Shown: positions 1-8,093 of the stretch, piece after piece
How positions within the stretch are numbered: the first letter of the stretch is position 1
Layout: every line of letters begins with the position of its first letter
Assembly (NCBI GenBank): GCA_963753545.1
Contig: CAVWCQ010000008.1
Location: 3,658,001-3,722,000 of the forward strand
Direction: 5' to 3'
Source: CAVWCQ01 sp963753545
GTDB taxonomy: Bacteria > Chloroflexota > Anaerolineae > Aggregatilineales > Aggregatilineaceae
Length of the DNA stretch: 64,000 nucleotides
Notes under the pieces: generated by a model
The model's input: the letters and a program-made list of their open reading frames with translations, nothing else
Told to the model about the DNA's origin: nothing
Databases searched by the model: none
Position numbers and translations under genes: made by a program

Positions 1-545
1 GAACACATCCGACCCTGTATCGCGTTGACACGGTTGCTCATCACATTGACTCCATCGACATCAGCACGCTGGCGCAAGATACGAGGATGGCGTGGCCGGT
101 CAGTTCGTTGGGAATCACCTTCGCGGTCAGTGCAGATCAGATGGTCGCTTACCACCTGGGTGATAACAGCAGTGAAATCATCCCCAAGCAGATTCCGATG
201 CCTCATGCGCTCGACTGGGCACCCAATGGGGCGTGGATGGCCTATACGGTTTCCGGTGCGCCCGAAGGCGAGGGACTTTATCTCTTTGCGCCCAGCGATG
301 GTACACTGCGCCAGATCTATTTTCCTGGCGGGGCAACCGAAAAAGCCGTTTATTGGGCCGGGGCAGAACATCTCTTCGTTATTCGCCAGCCGCGTGACAG
401 CCAGATCATCCAGCTTTGGCTCGTTTCGCTAACCAGCAATGAAGCGCCGCAGCGGATTATCACCAATGTACGGCTCCCCGAAACCGGGCATTATACGGGC
501 TGGCGCTGGCAGGATGTTTTAACGATGCAGGTGCCAGCCGACTAG
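1..545 (+). CDS. Beta-propeller (TolB/WD40-like) protein, C-terminal part
   Basis: The reading frame is open from base 3 to a TAG at 543-545, so the gene starts upstream of the window and only about 180 C-terminal residues are visible. The visible part contains repeat-like strands of the form DWAPNGAWMAYTVSG followed by GLYLFAPSDGT, the pattern of TolB/PD40 propeller blades (W-S/A-P-D/N-G-x-x-hydrophobic-A). No catalytic motif is seen. Proteins of this type usually act as periplasmic or lipoprotein scaffolds, but the N-terminus that would show a signal peptide is missing. The fold call is good; the function is unknown. Confidence 0.6.
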   Translation, partial: THPTLYRVDTVAHHIDSIDISTLAQDTRMAWPVSSLGITFAVSADQMVAYHLGDNSSEIIPKQIPMPHALDWAPNGAWMAYTVSGAPEGEGLYLFAPSDGTLRQIYFPGGATEKAVYWAGAEHLFVIRQPRDSQIIQLWLVSLTSNEAPQRIITNVRLPETGHYTGWRWQDVLTMQVPAD

Positions 546-557
546 TCTCTCCGAGTA

Positions 558-586
558 TTGACAGAATAGAACATTAGTTCTATAAT
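558..586 (+). promoter_or_regulatory. Consensus sigma-70 promoter of repeat R2 copy 1
   Basis: TTGACA at 558-563 and TATAAT at 581-586 are separated by exactly 17 bases, a perfect match to the housekeeping promoter consensus. Transcription would start near 593 and read rightward into a stretch with no gene. The next gene (comEA-like) lies on the other strand, so the product would be a non-coding RNA or an antisense transcript. Copy 2 aligns with this region but has lost the TTGACA hexamer. Confidence 0.6.
569..580. promoter_or_regulatory. Operator-like palindrome GAAC-ATTA-GTTC in the promoter spacer
   Basis: A GAAC-N4-GTTC palindrome fills the -10-proximal half of the promoter spacer and abuts TATAAT. 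This spacing matches the LexA box described for Bacillus-type bacteria (GAAC-N4-GTTC). A further half-site, GTTC, lies at 595-598. Whether this organism's LexA uses that box is not known from the window, so the assignment to LexA is inference. Confidence 0.4.
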
Positions 587-861
587 CATAGTATGTTCTC
601 TCTCTAAGAGGCATGCTCTGCGTTCTCCGAGGTGAACCTGTTTTTTTCCTATTGCGGCCAGGGCCAAAGTTTGAAAACGGTTAGGAGACCCCCTCAAAAA
701 AATAGTTATCGGGGATCGCCACGAGAAGAAACGATCAACTAAGTTTATTTCTTCCCGTAGCCGAGTCAGCAAAAAAGGGCCAAGTTTGATCAAAACGGCC
801 CCTAATGACATCTTTTTTCGGCCTTATGAGATTAATTTCGGGGCTAAATGAATTTTCCGCC

Positions 862-1695
862 CTAATCGAACACCACGTAATCCCGAATCTTGTCGAGCGT
901 CGCCGGGCCGATGCCAGGAACCTGATCCAGGTCTTCCAGGCTGTTAAACGGCCCATGTTCCGTCCGGTACTGGATAATCGCCTGGGCCGTAGCGGGGCCA
1001 ATTTCGGGCAGCGTCTCCAGTTCTTCCTGCGTGGCACTGTTCACATGAACGAGCGTGGGGCTGTTTGGCGTTGCCGTCTGGATATTGTCGTCCTCGATGA
1101 GGGACGGGACGTGAACCTGTTCTCCATCATTCACGCGGCGAGCCAGATTAATACCTGACAGGTCGGCGCGATCGGTGGGGCCACCCGCTGCGTCAATCGC
1201 ATCCTGAACGACACTCCCGGTAGGCAGCGTTAGCAGGGTTCCGGGATAAACAACCTCCCCGGTCACATAAACCGTATTGTTCCCCGGAGTGGCTGTGACT
1301 ACCTGGACAATCGTTTCCGCCTTACCGGGTTTGACTGTCGGAACCTGGACCTGATCGCCATCGTGCAGCACCTGCGCCAGATTCACCCGTTCCAGATCGG
1401 CATTATCCAGCGCGCCGCCCGCTGCTGCGAGAGCATCATAAACGCGGCTGCCATAATTCAGCATGATCAGCGCTTCAGGGTTGGCGACAGCCCCGGTCAC
1501 ATAGACCATATACGGTCCAGGGGTAGGGGTAATAGAAGGCAAAGGCGTGGGAGATGGAACAAGAGTTGGCTGGGGAGGGATAACAGCAATCGTCGTAGGT
1601 TCAGGACGCTGCCACAACAGCACGGCAATCCCGGTAAGCAGCGCCACAGCCAACAGCGCAAAAATCGGATACTTGAACCGTTCTAAAAGTGGCAC
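862..1695 (-). CDS. ComEA-like protein: TM anchor, two SLBB domains, helix-hairpin-helix DNA-binding domain
   Basis: About 277 residues. A single N-terminal membrane segment (about residues 9-28) is followed by a Pro/Thr-rich linker, two SLBB-type domains (about 63-119 and 141-197, each beginning VYVTG) and a C-terminal pair of helix-hairpin-helix motifs (about 215-277, with PEIGPATAQAI and PGIGPATLDKI). ComEA proteins bind incoming double-stranded DNA at the outer membrane face during natural transformation. Typical ComEA has one SLBB domain, so this is a duplicated form. I prefer the GTG at 1695, which has a G-rich ribosome site 5-8 bases upstream; a TTG at 1719 would start right after the deoC stop. 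It is probably co-transcribed with deoC. No comEC is in the window. Confidence 0.75.
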   Translation of the reverse strand: MPLLERFKYPIFALLAVALLTGIAVLLWQRPEPTTIAVIPPQPTLVPSPTPLPSITPTPGPYMVYVTGAVANPEALIMLNYGSRVYDALAAAGGALDNADLERVNLAQVLHDGDQVQVPTVKPGKAETIVQVVTATPGNNTVYVTGEVVYPGTLLTLPTGSVVQDAIDAAGGPTDRADLSGINLARRVNDGEQVHVPSLIEDDNIQTATPNSPTLVHVNSATQEELETLPEIGPATAQAIIQYRTEHGPFNSLEDLDQVPGIGPATLDKIRDYVVFD

Positions 1696-1720
1696 GCCGC
1701 TATCCCCCCAAAGAATCAAA

Positions 1721-2425
1721 CTAATAAGAACCGCCTGCGCCTGCCTCAGTCGATAGGCCCATCAGTTCATTCACAATGCGCACACCCGCGCTGGCTCCGA
1801 TGCGAGTCGCACCTGCATCGATCATGGCCTTTGCGTCGGCATAAGACCGGATGCCGCCCGACGCCTTAACACCCATCTGCGGGCCGACTACACGGCGCAT
1901 CAATGTGATATCTGCTACGGTCGCGCCACCTGTGCTGAAGCCCGTTGAGGTCTTCACAAAATCGGCTCCCGCTTCCTGGGCGATACGGCAGGCGATCTCT
2001 TTTTCGTCATCGGTGAGCAGGCAGGTTTCCAGGATGACCTTACAAAGCGCCCCGCCCGCATGAGCCGCCGTAACGACCGCAGTGATATCATTCTGCACGC
2101 CATAACAATCATTCGATTTGAGCGCGCCGACATTGATCACCATGTCGATCTCGGTTGCGCCACTCGCTATCGCGCGGTGCGTCTCAAAAACCTTCACCTC
2201 GGTGGTTGTGGCCCCCAGCGGGAAGCCGATCACCGTGCAGACAGCTACATCAGGAACATCGCGCAGCAAATCGGCACAAAGCTTCACGTAACCGGGGTTC
2301 ACACAGACCGAAGCAAAGTGATATTGCTGCGCCTCGGCACATAATTTGCTGATCTGTTCAGAGGTGGCATCGGGCTTCAACAGGGTGTGATCGATCAGGC
2401 GGGCAATGGGATGCGGATTACTCAT
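1721..2425 (-). CDS. deoC: Deoxyribose-phosphate aldolase
   Basis: 234 residues, normal for the class I DeoC family. It cleaves 2-deoxyribose-5-phosphate to glyceraldehyde-3-phosphate and acetaldehyde in cytosolic deoxynucleoside salvage. The Schiff-base lysine is in VKTSTGFSTGG (about Lys158), the second active-site lysine is in GVKASGG (about Lys187), and the proton-relay aspartate is in EIDMVINVG (about Asp94). The ATG has a clear GAAAGGAAA ribosome site. A TATAAT-like -10 element lies about 35 bases upstream on the minus strand. The comEA-like gene follows within about 25 bases. Confidence 0.95.
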   Translation of the reverse strand: MSNPHPIARLIDHTLLKPDATSEQISKLCAEAQQYHFASVCVNPGYVKLCADLLRDVPDVAVCTVIGFPLGATTTEVKVFETHRAIASGATEIDMVINVGALKSNDCYGVQNDITAVVTAAHAGGALCKVILETCLLTDDEKEIACRIAQEAGADFVKTSTGFSTGGATVADITLMRRVVGPQMGVKASGGIRSYADAKAMIDAGATRIGASAGVRIVNELMGLSTEAGAGGSY

Positions 2426-2469
2426 AAGTGTTTCCTTTCACTAAGTATCATAGGTCATTATTATAGCGC

Positions 2470-2507
2470 CTTAAAACAAAAGAGGGCAGGCCAGGCCTAC
2501 CCTCTCA
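2470..2507 (-). terminator. Intrinsic terminator after the ECF sigma operon
   Basis: GAGGGCAGGCC and GGCCTACCCTC at 2482-2504 form a near-perfect hairpin. On the minus strand it is followed by a T-rich tract (complement of AAAACAAAA). It sits about 20 bases past the end of the small gene at 2529. Confidence 0.6.
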
Positions 2508-2528
2508 TCAAGACAACACGGCGAAACT

Positions 2529-2897
2529 TTACAGATTCACTACGGCAGAGAAAGTTGGCAAAAGATGAGTCCAGACCATTTCTTTGATCTGGTAGCCAAA
2601 ATATTCCTCGGGCCGGATGCCGTTGTAGAGGCGCATCGCGCGTTTAAGCTGGCGCTCGTTTAAAGTCGTAGGCAGCAACTCAGGCGGATCGCGGAAGGGT
2701 TCGTCCAAAAGCCACATGCCACGGCTGCGAACAAATCTGCGATCCATGATCGCTTTGCGCAGCCGATCCCACGCTCCAGGCGGAACAGTCAGCGGCGCAT
2801 CATCGCACAACGCCTCGCGGATCCAATTGTCAATCACGCGATCTGGTTCAGTCGATGGTTGGCGAAAGAGAGTCTTCGCATGTTTAGAGATATCCAT
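2529..2897 (-). CDS. Small protein translationally coupled to the ECF sigma factor
   Basis: 122 residues, not recognised. Its start overlaps the last 14 bases of the sigma gene, which implies translational coupling and suggests an anti-sigma or modulator role by position. It has no zinc-binding HxxxCxxC motif of ZAS anti-sigma factors and no membrane segment, so it is not a standard anti-sigma. It is charged and Arg-rich, with motifs WDRLRKAI and LNERQLKRAMRLY that look helical. Function inferred from context only. Confidence 0.6.
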   Translation of the reverse strand: MDISKHAKTLFRQPSTEPDRVIDNWIREALCDDAPLTVPPGAWDRLRKAIMDRRFVRSRGMWLLDEPFRDPPELLPTTLNERQLKRAMRLYNGIRPEEYFGYQIKEMVWTHLLPTFSAVVNL

Positions 2898-3492
2898 GAG
2901 CTACCTCAGGAAGCCAAATCATATTTGCGCCTAACTTGCCGCGCAGGTTTTCCCGCGCGTAATAGAGCCTGGATTTGATCGTTCCAATCGGCAGGTCCAA
3001 AATCTCAGCAATATCCTGGAGACTTAGACCGTTCAGGTAATACAGCACAACCACAACGCGCTGATCAATGCTTAGCGCGCCTATCGCCTTACGAATGCTC
3101 TGGCGTAACTCAGTTTGTTCAGTCAACCGGTCGGGAGCCTGGCGCATCGGGCTGATCAGCCGGTCAACAAAATTGTCAATCGAGGTACGCCTATTTTGAC
3201 CGCGTGATAACCATGTGTAGCTCAGGTTAACCGTCACCCGGTACAGCCAGGGAGCCAGGGGACGTTCAATATCAATCCGGTGTGCGTTGGCATACACCTT
3301 CAGGAAACAATCCTGCAAAATATCTTCAGCGGCGGCTTGATCACGGACGATCATCAACGCAGTACGATAAACACGGGTCCGATAGCGCTCAAACAATAAT
3401 CCCAATGCGTTAAGGTCTGCTTTTTGGAGGCACTGAATCAGTTCGCCATCAGAGGGCGTGGCATCAACTTCGGTCATGAAAGGCTCCATCAT
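2884..3492 (-). CDS. RNA polymerase sigma factor, ECF subfamily
   Basis: 202 residues. The sigma-2 region (about 25-95) contains AEDILQDCFLKVY and the -10-recognition segment ending in LSYTWLSR. The sigma-4 helix-turn-helix (about 140-190) contains LSLQDIAEILDLPIGTIKSRLYYAREN. The linker is short, as in ECF factors. It directs RNA polymerase to a dedicated regulon. Starts at 3492 or a few codons later (MTEVDATPS) are both possible. The upstream region on its own strand has a GAAC block about 40 bases before the gene, compatible with autoregulation but weak. Confidence 0.92.
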   Translation of the reverse strand: MMEPFMTEVDATPSDGELIQCLQKADLNALGLLFERYRTRVYRTALMIVRDQAAAEDILQDCFLKVYANAHRIDIERPLAPWLYRVTVNLSYTWLSRGQNRRTSIDNFVDRLISPMRQAPDRLTEQTELRQSIRKAIGALSIDQRVVVVLYYLNGLSLQDIAEILDLPIGTIKSRLYYARENLRGKLGANMIWLPEVAHGYL

Positions 3493-3695
3493 ATCAATCT
3501 CTAACTATACTTTTAAAAGACCTTTATAGTTCAAATTTGCTTTTGGATTAGAATAAGAATGCTGTATTGCTTTTGAGAGGAAAACGTCTCGACTAGCATT
3601 TCTCAACAATGTGTCCTAAGATTATATGGGTTTATTTAGAAAATCCAAGAAGAATGTTGAGAAACATGCCGTTACATCATGGTAGGGGGTGCTAA

Positions 3696-4487
3696 ATGCA
3701 ACAGTGTCCAAACTGCGGACATCATAATCGAGCTGGAATCGTTTTCTGCGAAAATTGCGGAGCCAGTTTGATTGGCAGCGGGCCAGTTAGCACCAAATCT
3801 CTCAAATCATCATCGGAGCAAGAAAAGGCCGAGATCGGGATCGAAGCAAGCGTGCTAACGAATGTCAAGGTGCAGGGAACTGCTGCGTTTGAAGAAGGGA
3901 TGTCGATTCGGCTGCAAATAGAAGGCAGCCCGGAACCGATCCTGTTTAAACCCAAACCCGAAACAATCTTTGGGCGGCGCGATCCGGCGACAGGCGCGAT
4001 GCCCGATATTGACCTGACTCCTTTTGCAGGCTACCGGATGGGTGTCAGCCGCCGGCATGCTGCGATTCGTTTTGGTGACGAGCAAACCCTGGATTTATGG
4101 GATTTGGGCAGCAGTAACGGTACTTTTTTAAATGGGCAGCGGCTTAGCGCTCATCGCCCGTACCGGATCCACGACGGTGATGAAATACGCCTGGGGCAAA
4201 TGGCGCTTCACATCTTTTTTGAGGCGAGCGAAAAATCTACTCAGGCAAGGCCCGAAACGCCCAAGCCTGCCCAGGCAGAACAAGTTCCGTCCGTTCCGAT
4301 TATTACTGTCCCAGAACATCCCGCGCCGACGGAACCAATCAATTTCGAAGATTTACCAAAGCTCCAGCCGGAAACCAAGCCAGAAATAAGCAGCAGTGAG
4401 CAGCCCGCTAAACCTGAGGAAAAGAAGGAAGAGCCGGAGAAACCCGCCGAGCCACCTCCAGCGCCCCCAAAGGACCAAACGATTTAG
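3696..4487 (+). CDS. Zinc-ribbon FHA-domain protein
   Basis: 263 residues. An N-terminal zinc ribbon has Cys4-x2-Cys7 and Cys18-x2-Cys21. A forkhead-associated domain at about 86-175 carries the conserved GRR, GVSRRHAAI and SSNGTFLNG phosphothreonine-binding signatures. The last 85 residues are Pro/Glu/Lys-rich and probably disordered. FHA domains read Thr phosphorylation, so a Hanks-type kinase is the expected partner; two such kinases occur elsewhere in the window. It is transcribed divergently from the ECF sigma operon. Confidence 0.85.
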   Translation: MQQCPNCGHHNRAGIVFCENCGASLIGSGPVSTKSLKSSSEQEKAEIGIEASVLTNVKVQGTAAFEEGMSIRLQIEGSPEPILFKPKPETIFGRRDPATGAMPDIDLTPFAGYRMGVSRRHAAIRFGDEQTLDLWDLGSSNGTFLNGQRLSAHRPYRIHDGDEIRLGQMALHIFFEASEKSTQARPETPKPAQAEQVPSVPIITVPEHPAPTEPINFEDLPKLQPETKPEISSSEQPAKPEEKKEEPEKPAEPPPAPPKDQTI

Positions 4488-4496
4488 GCGACCAAC

Positions 4497-4536
4497 AAAG
4501 CGCGGCTGAGCAACCTCAACCGCGCTTTATTTTTTA
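4497..4536. terminator. Bidirectional terminator between FHA and roadblock genes
   Basis: AAAGCGCGG (4497-4505) pairs perfectly with CCGCGCTTT (4520-4528), followed by ATTTTTT on the plus strand. The leading AAA gives a shorter T-run on the minus strand, so it can serve both convergent genes. Confidence 0.85.
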
Positions 4537-4977
4537 GCCGCCTAATATCTTCATCACATCGTTGCGAGCGCGAGCAGCAGCATAGAGGACCATCCCCATT
4601 TTGACATCTTTGCTCACCAACACGGCCAGCGCCGCACGTCCTGCTGGATAAACAACCATGACTCCTTCTTCGCCTTCCATCAACAGGCGTTCCAGGTTGC
4701 CCTGCGCCAGCCGGATCAGGGTACGTTCAGCCAGCCCGATGAGCGTTGCCGCCATAGCCGCGACCTGGGGGCTGCTGGTGGGATTCTGAGGGTTATCCTC
4801 GTCACCAAGCGGATACGCCGCTACAAGCAAACCATCAATGTTGACGACCACCGACGCGATGATACCGGGTACGGCTGTGTGCAAGGTTCGGAGGGTTCGC
4901 TCCAGAGTTTCACTACGATACTCTCTTACCATAAGCTGCTCCCACAGCGCAATGTCAGGCTCCATAAACCTGTTCAA
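4534..4977 (-). CDS. Roadblock/LC7 domain protein
   Basis: 147 residues. The Roadblock/LC7 fold is indicated by a regulatory pattern typical of bacterial MglB-like proteins: VPGIIASVVVNIDGLLVAAYP, an AAMAATLIGLAERTL helix and GVMVVYPAGRAALAVLVSKD. Such proteins regulate small Ras-like GTPases in polarity or signalling, but no adjacent GTPase gene is present here. It lies 15 bases downstream of hutU on the same strand and may be co-transcribed. The fold is confident; the partner is unknown. Confidence 0.8.
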   Translation of the reverse strand: MNRFMEPDIALWEQLMVREYRSETLERTLRTLHTAVPGIIASVVVNIDGLLVAAYPLGDEDNPQNPTSSPQVAAMAATLIGLAERTLIRLAQGNLERLLMEGEEGVMVVYPAGRAALAVLVSKDVKMGMVLYAAARARNDVMKILGG

Positions 4978-4991
4978 GATAAAAAGGTATT

Positions 4992-6638
4992 TTATTTCAG
5001 CATTGGAATTTTGACTCCATGCTTCCGCGCGGCTGCAATTGCTTCGGGATAGCCCGCGTCTACATGGCGCACAATTCCCATACCTGGATCGGTTGTCAGA
5101 ACCCGTTCCAAGCGGCGTGCCGCTTCAGGCGTTCCATCAGCGACGATGACTTGCCCGGCATGCTGACTGTAGCCGATACCCACACCGCCGCCATGATGAA
5201 AGCTCACCCATGTCGCTCCACCAACCGCATTGATAAGGGCATTCAAAATAGCCCAGTCCGATACCGCATCCGTGCCATCAAGCATACCTTCTGTTTCACG
5301 GTTGGGCGATGCGACTGACCCAGCATCAAGATGATCACGTCCGATGACAATCGGCGCGCTCACTTCGCCCGATGCGACCAATTCATTAAAGGCCAGCCCG
5401 GCCTGTGCCCGTTCGCCATATCCCAGCCAGCAGATACGTGCCGGAAGTCCCTGAAATTCGACATCCCGCTGAGCCATTCTGATCCAGCGGGCAAGATGCT
5501 CGTTTTCGGGGAACAGGTCCAGGATCGCTTCATCCGTGCGATAAATATCCTTCGGATCGCCAGAAAGCGCCACCCAGCGGAACGGGCCCTTACCCTCACA
5601 GAAAAGGGGACGGATATAGGCAGGCACAAATCCAGGATAATCAAAGGCATTCGTCACGCCTTCATCGAAGGCGCGCTGGCGTAGATTGTTGCCATAATCG
5701 AAGACAATCGCGCCCCGTGCCTGAAAATCGAGCATGGCCTGGCAGTGCACGGCCATCGCGCGGTTCGCCTGCCGGATATAGGCCGCCGGATCTGCCTGAC
5801 GTAATTGGAGCGCCGCTTCAAGTGACATCCCCTGGGGCAAATAGGACAACGGATCGTGGGCTGGAGTCTGGTCCGTGACCACATCGGGAATAATGCCCAT
5901 GCTAATCAGCCGAGGGCAGATATCGGCGGCATTGCCGATCAACCCGACTGAGAGCGGCTCGCCTTTTTCTTTGGCCGCCATAACATGCTCCAGAGCTTCC
6001 TCAAGATCGGTCACGACCTCGTTTACATAACGCATTCGCAGGCGGCGTTCGGCCATATGCGGATCGGCTTCCACAATGAGCGCCACACCCTCATTCATTG
6101 TCACGGCAAGCGGCTGCGCTCCGCCCATCTCGCCCAGGCCAGCCGTGAGAATGAACTTTCCTTTCAGGGTGTTCCATCCCTGCTGACGGGCGAGCGAGCC
6201 AAAGGTTTCATACGTGCCTTGCAAAATACCCTGTGTGCCAATATAAATCCACGACCCGGCAGTCATCTGCCCATACATCATCAAGCCCTGGCGCTCCAGC
6301 TCGTCAAAATGCTCCTGGGTCGCCCAGTGGGGAACCAGATTAGAGTTGGCAATTAACACGCGGGGCGCATCGGGGTGAGATTTAAAAATAGCAACTGGCT
6401 TGCCGGACTGCACAAGCAGCGTTTCATCATTTTCGAGTTCGCGAAGGGCCGACACAATCGCATCAAATGATTCCCAGTTGCGAGCCGCCCGCCCACGCCC
6501 GCCATACACAATCAGGTGTTCCGGGTCTTTAGCCACGTCGGGATCAAGATTATTCATCAACATGCGCAGCGCGGCTTCCTGAAGCCATCCCTTGCAGCTT
6601 ATCTGGGTTCCACGCGGCGCGTGAATTATATGGGACAT
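4992..6638 (-). CDS. hutU: Urocanate hydratase
   Basis: 548 residues, the normal length for urocanase. It converts urocanate to imidazolonepropionate, step two of histidine degradation, using a tightly bound NAD+ in the cytosol. Seen: YGGRGRAARNWESFD near the N-terminus, the NAD-binding glycine motif TAGLGEMGGAQPLA, the conserved cysteine in LPARICWLGYGERA and the C-terminal SFHHGGGVGIGYSQHAG. No hutH, hutI or hutG is adjacent. The later formiminotransferase-cyclodeaminase (23203-24801) serves the same pathway. Confidence 0.97.
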   Translation of the reverse strand: MSHIIHAPRGTQISCKGWLQEAALRMLMNNLDPDVAKDPEHLIVYGGRGRAARNWESFDAIVSALRELENDETLLVQSGKPVAIFKSHPDAPRVLIANSNLVPHWATQEHFDELERQGLMMYGQMTAGSWIYIGTQGILQGTYETFGSLARQQGWNTLKGKFILTAGLGEMGGAQPLAVTMNEGVALIVEADPHMAERRLRMRYVNEVVTDLEEALEHVMAAKEKGEPLSVGLIGNAADICPRLISMGIIPDVVTDQTPAHDPLSYLPQGMSLEAALQLRQADPAAYIRQANRAMAVHCQAMLDFQARGAIVFDYGNNLRQRAFDEGVTNAFDYPGFVPAYIRPLFCEGKGPFRWVALSGDPKDIYRTDEAILDLFPENEHLARWIRMAQRDVEFQGLPARICWLGYGERAQAGLAFNELVASGEVSAPIVIGRDHLDAGSVASPNRETEGMLDGTDAVSDWAILNALINAVGGATWVSFHHGGGVGIGYSQHAGQVIVADGTPEAARRLERVLTTDPGMGIVRHVDAGYPEAIAAARKHGVKIPMLK

Positions 6639-6804
6639 CAGCTTCCCTCCAAAAATGCTTATGGAAAAGTTCTATTTCTCGTAATTCTAGCACCGGACAA
6701 GGAAAAATACAGCGCAGCCGGGTGGCAAGCGTTAGCCGGGTGGTGCCATAATTGATTGTGAGAGATTTCCCCAGACAACAGATTATTAAACGAGGAGAAT
6801 CAGC

Positions 6805-7776
6805 ATGGAATACGTTCATTTAGGTCGTACGGGGCTACTCGTCAGCCGCTTCTGCCTGGGGACCATGAATTTTGGTCCCGAAACAAGTGAGCCAGATAGT
6901 TTTGCGATTATGGATAAAGCGCTCGATCTCGGCATTAACTTTTTTGACACGGCAAACGTTTATGGATGGAAAAAGGGGGAAGGGATTACGGAGCAAATCG
7001 TTGGGCGCTGGCTGGCCCAGGGAGGTGGCCGCCGTGAAAAAATCGTCCTGGCAACCAAGGTCTACGGCAATATGGGAGACTGGCCTAACGAATCCAAGCT
7101 GTCTGCATTTCATATCCGCCGTGCCTGCGAAGAAAGTCTGCGACGGATGAAAACGGATCATATTGACCTGTACCAGATGCATCACATTGACCGGGGAACA
7201 CCCTGGGAAGAAGTCTGGCAGGCGATGGAGCAGCTTGTGCGCGAAGGCAAGGTCCTCTATGTTGGCAGCAGCAATTTTGCGGGATGGCATATCGCCCAGG
7301 CTCAATGCACCGCTGCCGAACGGCACTTTATGGGGCTTGTCTCAGAACAGAGCCTTTATAACCTCAAAGATCGAATGATCGAATTGGAAGTGATTCCTGC
7401 ATGTGAGACTTTTGGGCTGGGCCTGATCCCCTGGAGTCCACTGGCTGGCGGTATGCTGGGCGGCGCGCTGGCCAAAGCAGCGGAAGGGCGACGCGCATCT
7501 GAGGATGCTCAGCGTGAAATCGAGAAACACCGTTCACAGCTTGAAGCCTACGAGAAATTCTGCCGTGATCTAGGGGAAGGACCAGCCGATGTTGCCCTGG
7601 CGTGGCTGTTCCACCAGCCTGCTGTCACTGCTCCTATCATTGGCCCGCGCACGATGGGACAATTCGAAGGCAGCCTGCGGGCGCTCGAAATCAAACTAAC
7701 CTCAGAACAGCTTACACGCCTTGATGAAATCTGGCCTGGACCAGGAGGCAAAGCCCCAGAGGCTTATGCGTGGTAA
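6805..7776 (+). CDS. Aldo/keto reductase
   Basis: 323 residues. The NADPH-dependent aldo/keto reductase TIM barrel is shown by the start MEYVHLGRTGLLVSRFCLGTM and the catalytic tetrad Asp48 (FFDTANVYG), Tyr53, Lys85 (LATKVYG) and His126 (YQMHHID), all present. The C-terminal cofactor segment APIIGPRT is also present. The substrate cannot be deduced. The start has a good AACGAGGAGA ribosome site. It is transcribed divergently from hutU. Confidence 0.92.
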   Translation: MEYVHLGRTGLLVSRFCLGTMNFGPETSEPDSFAIMDKALDLGINFFDTANVYGWKKGEGITEQIVGRWLAQGGGRREKIVLATKVYGNMGDWPNESKLSAFHIRRACEESLRRMKTDHIDLYQMHHIDRGTPWEEVWQAMEQLVREGKVLYVGSSNFAGWHIAQAQCTAAERHFMGLVSEQSLYNLKDRMIELEVIPACETFGLGLIPWSPLAGGMLGGALAKAAEGRRASEDAQREIEKHRSQLEAYEKFCRDLGEGPADVALAWLFHQPAVTAPIIGPRTMGQFEGSLRALEIKLTSEQLTRLDEIWPGPGGKAPEAYAW

Positions 7777-7782
7777 AATAAA

Positions 7783-7826
7783 CAGCAGGTGGCTTATTGA
7801 TAAGCCACCTGCTGCCTTCCCATTTT
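7783..7826 (+). terminator. Strong intrinsic terminator after the aldo/keto reductase
   Basis: A perfect 14-bp stem (CAGCAGGTGGCTTA and its complement) closes a TTGA tetraloop at 7783-7814. A run of T follows about ten bases later. Confidence 0.85.
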
Positions 7827-8093
7827 TTCATAACAGATTTAGATATTCTTAACAAATATAATCATTTTCCAAACACCTTCTATTCTCATAAACTCGACTA
7901 TAAAAACAGAATTTGGGTGTATGATTTAATGAGAGACTGGTAATTCTCATTTGATATGTCAGATTCAGAAGCGATCACCTGTTTAACTCATGACGAGCCG
8001 TTTTACCTTTAGTCAAAAAACGCGACAGTCTTCATAGGACCCAGAGCTATAAACTGATTGGTGCTAGTTTAAATGGTTGGGGGATAGGATACA
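7827..8093. other. AT-rich intergenic region, no gene seen
   Basis: Together with the terminator this makes a 317-base gap. It is AT-rich and presumably holds the promoter of the SH3b gene at 8094. I see no clear -35/-10 pair, repeat or RNA. A GGGGGATAGG ribosome site lies just before the ATG. Confidence 0.4.

Larger units (their letters stand above)
551..830 (+). repeat. Intergenic repeat R2, copy 1 (non-coding element with promoter)
   Basis: This gap of about 315 bases has no convincing gene. It is a diverged copy of 21545-21825 (opposite strand). The two share an identical 18-base core (713-730 here, 21650-21667 there) and gapped similarity on both sides, including a GAGTATT start, an AGAAC/TTCTATA block and a G-rich/C-rich block about 30 bases from the core. 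In the direction set by its promoter the element has only stop-rich frames. The opposite strand has an open frame in both copies with some shared residues (FFSWRS), which I treat as incidental. It could be a small RNA family, a decayed mobile element or a MITE. Confidence 0.55.

Noticed and set aside
542..811. Open frame on the minus strand of repeat R2 copy 1, matching part of 21599-21820
   Set aside because: Only a short stretch is shared (FFSWRS), there is no ribosome site and the copies diverge strongly. Conservation fits DNA similarity better than protein coding.
593..820. 6S RNA in repeat R2
   Set aside because: No long central-bubble hairpin is visible, and two diverged copies at repeat sites do not fit.
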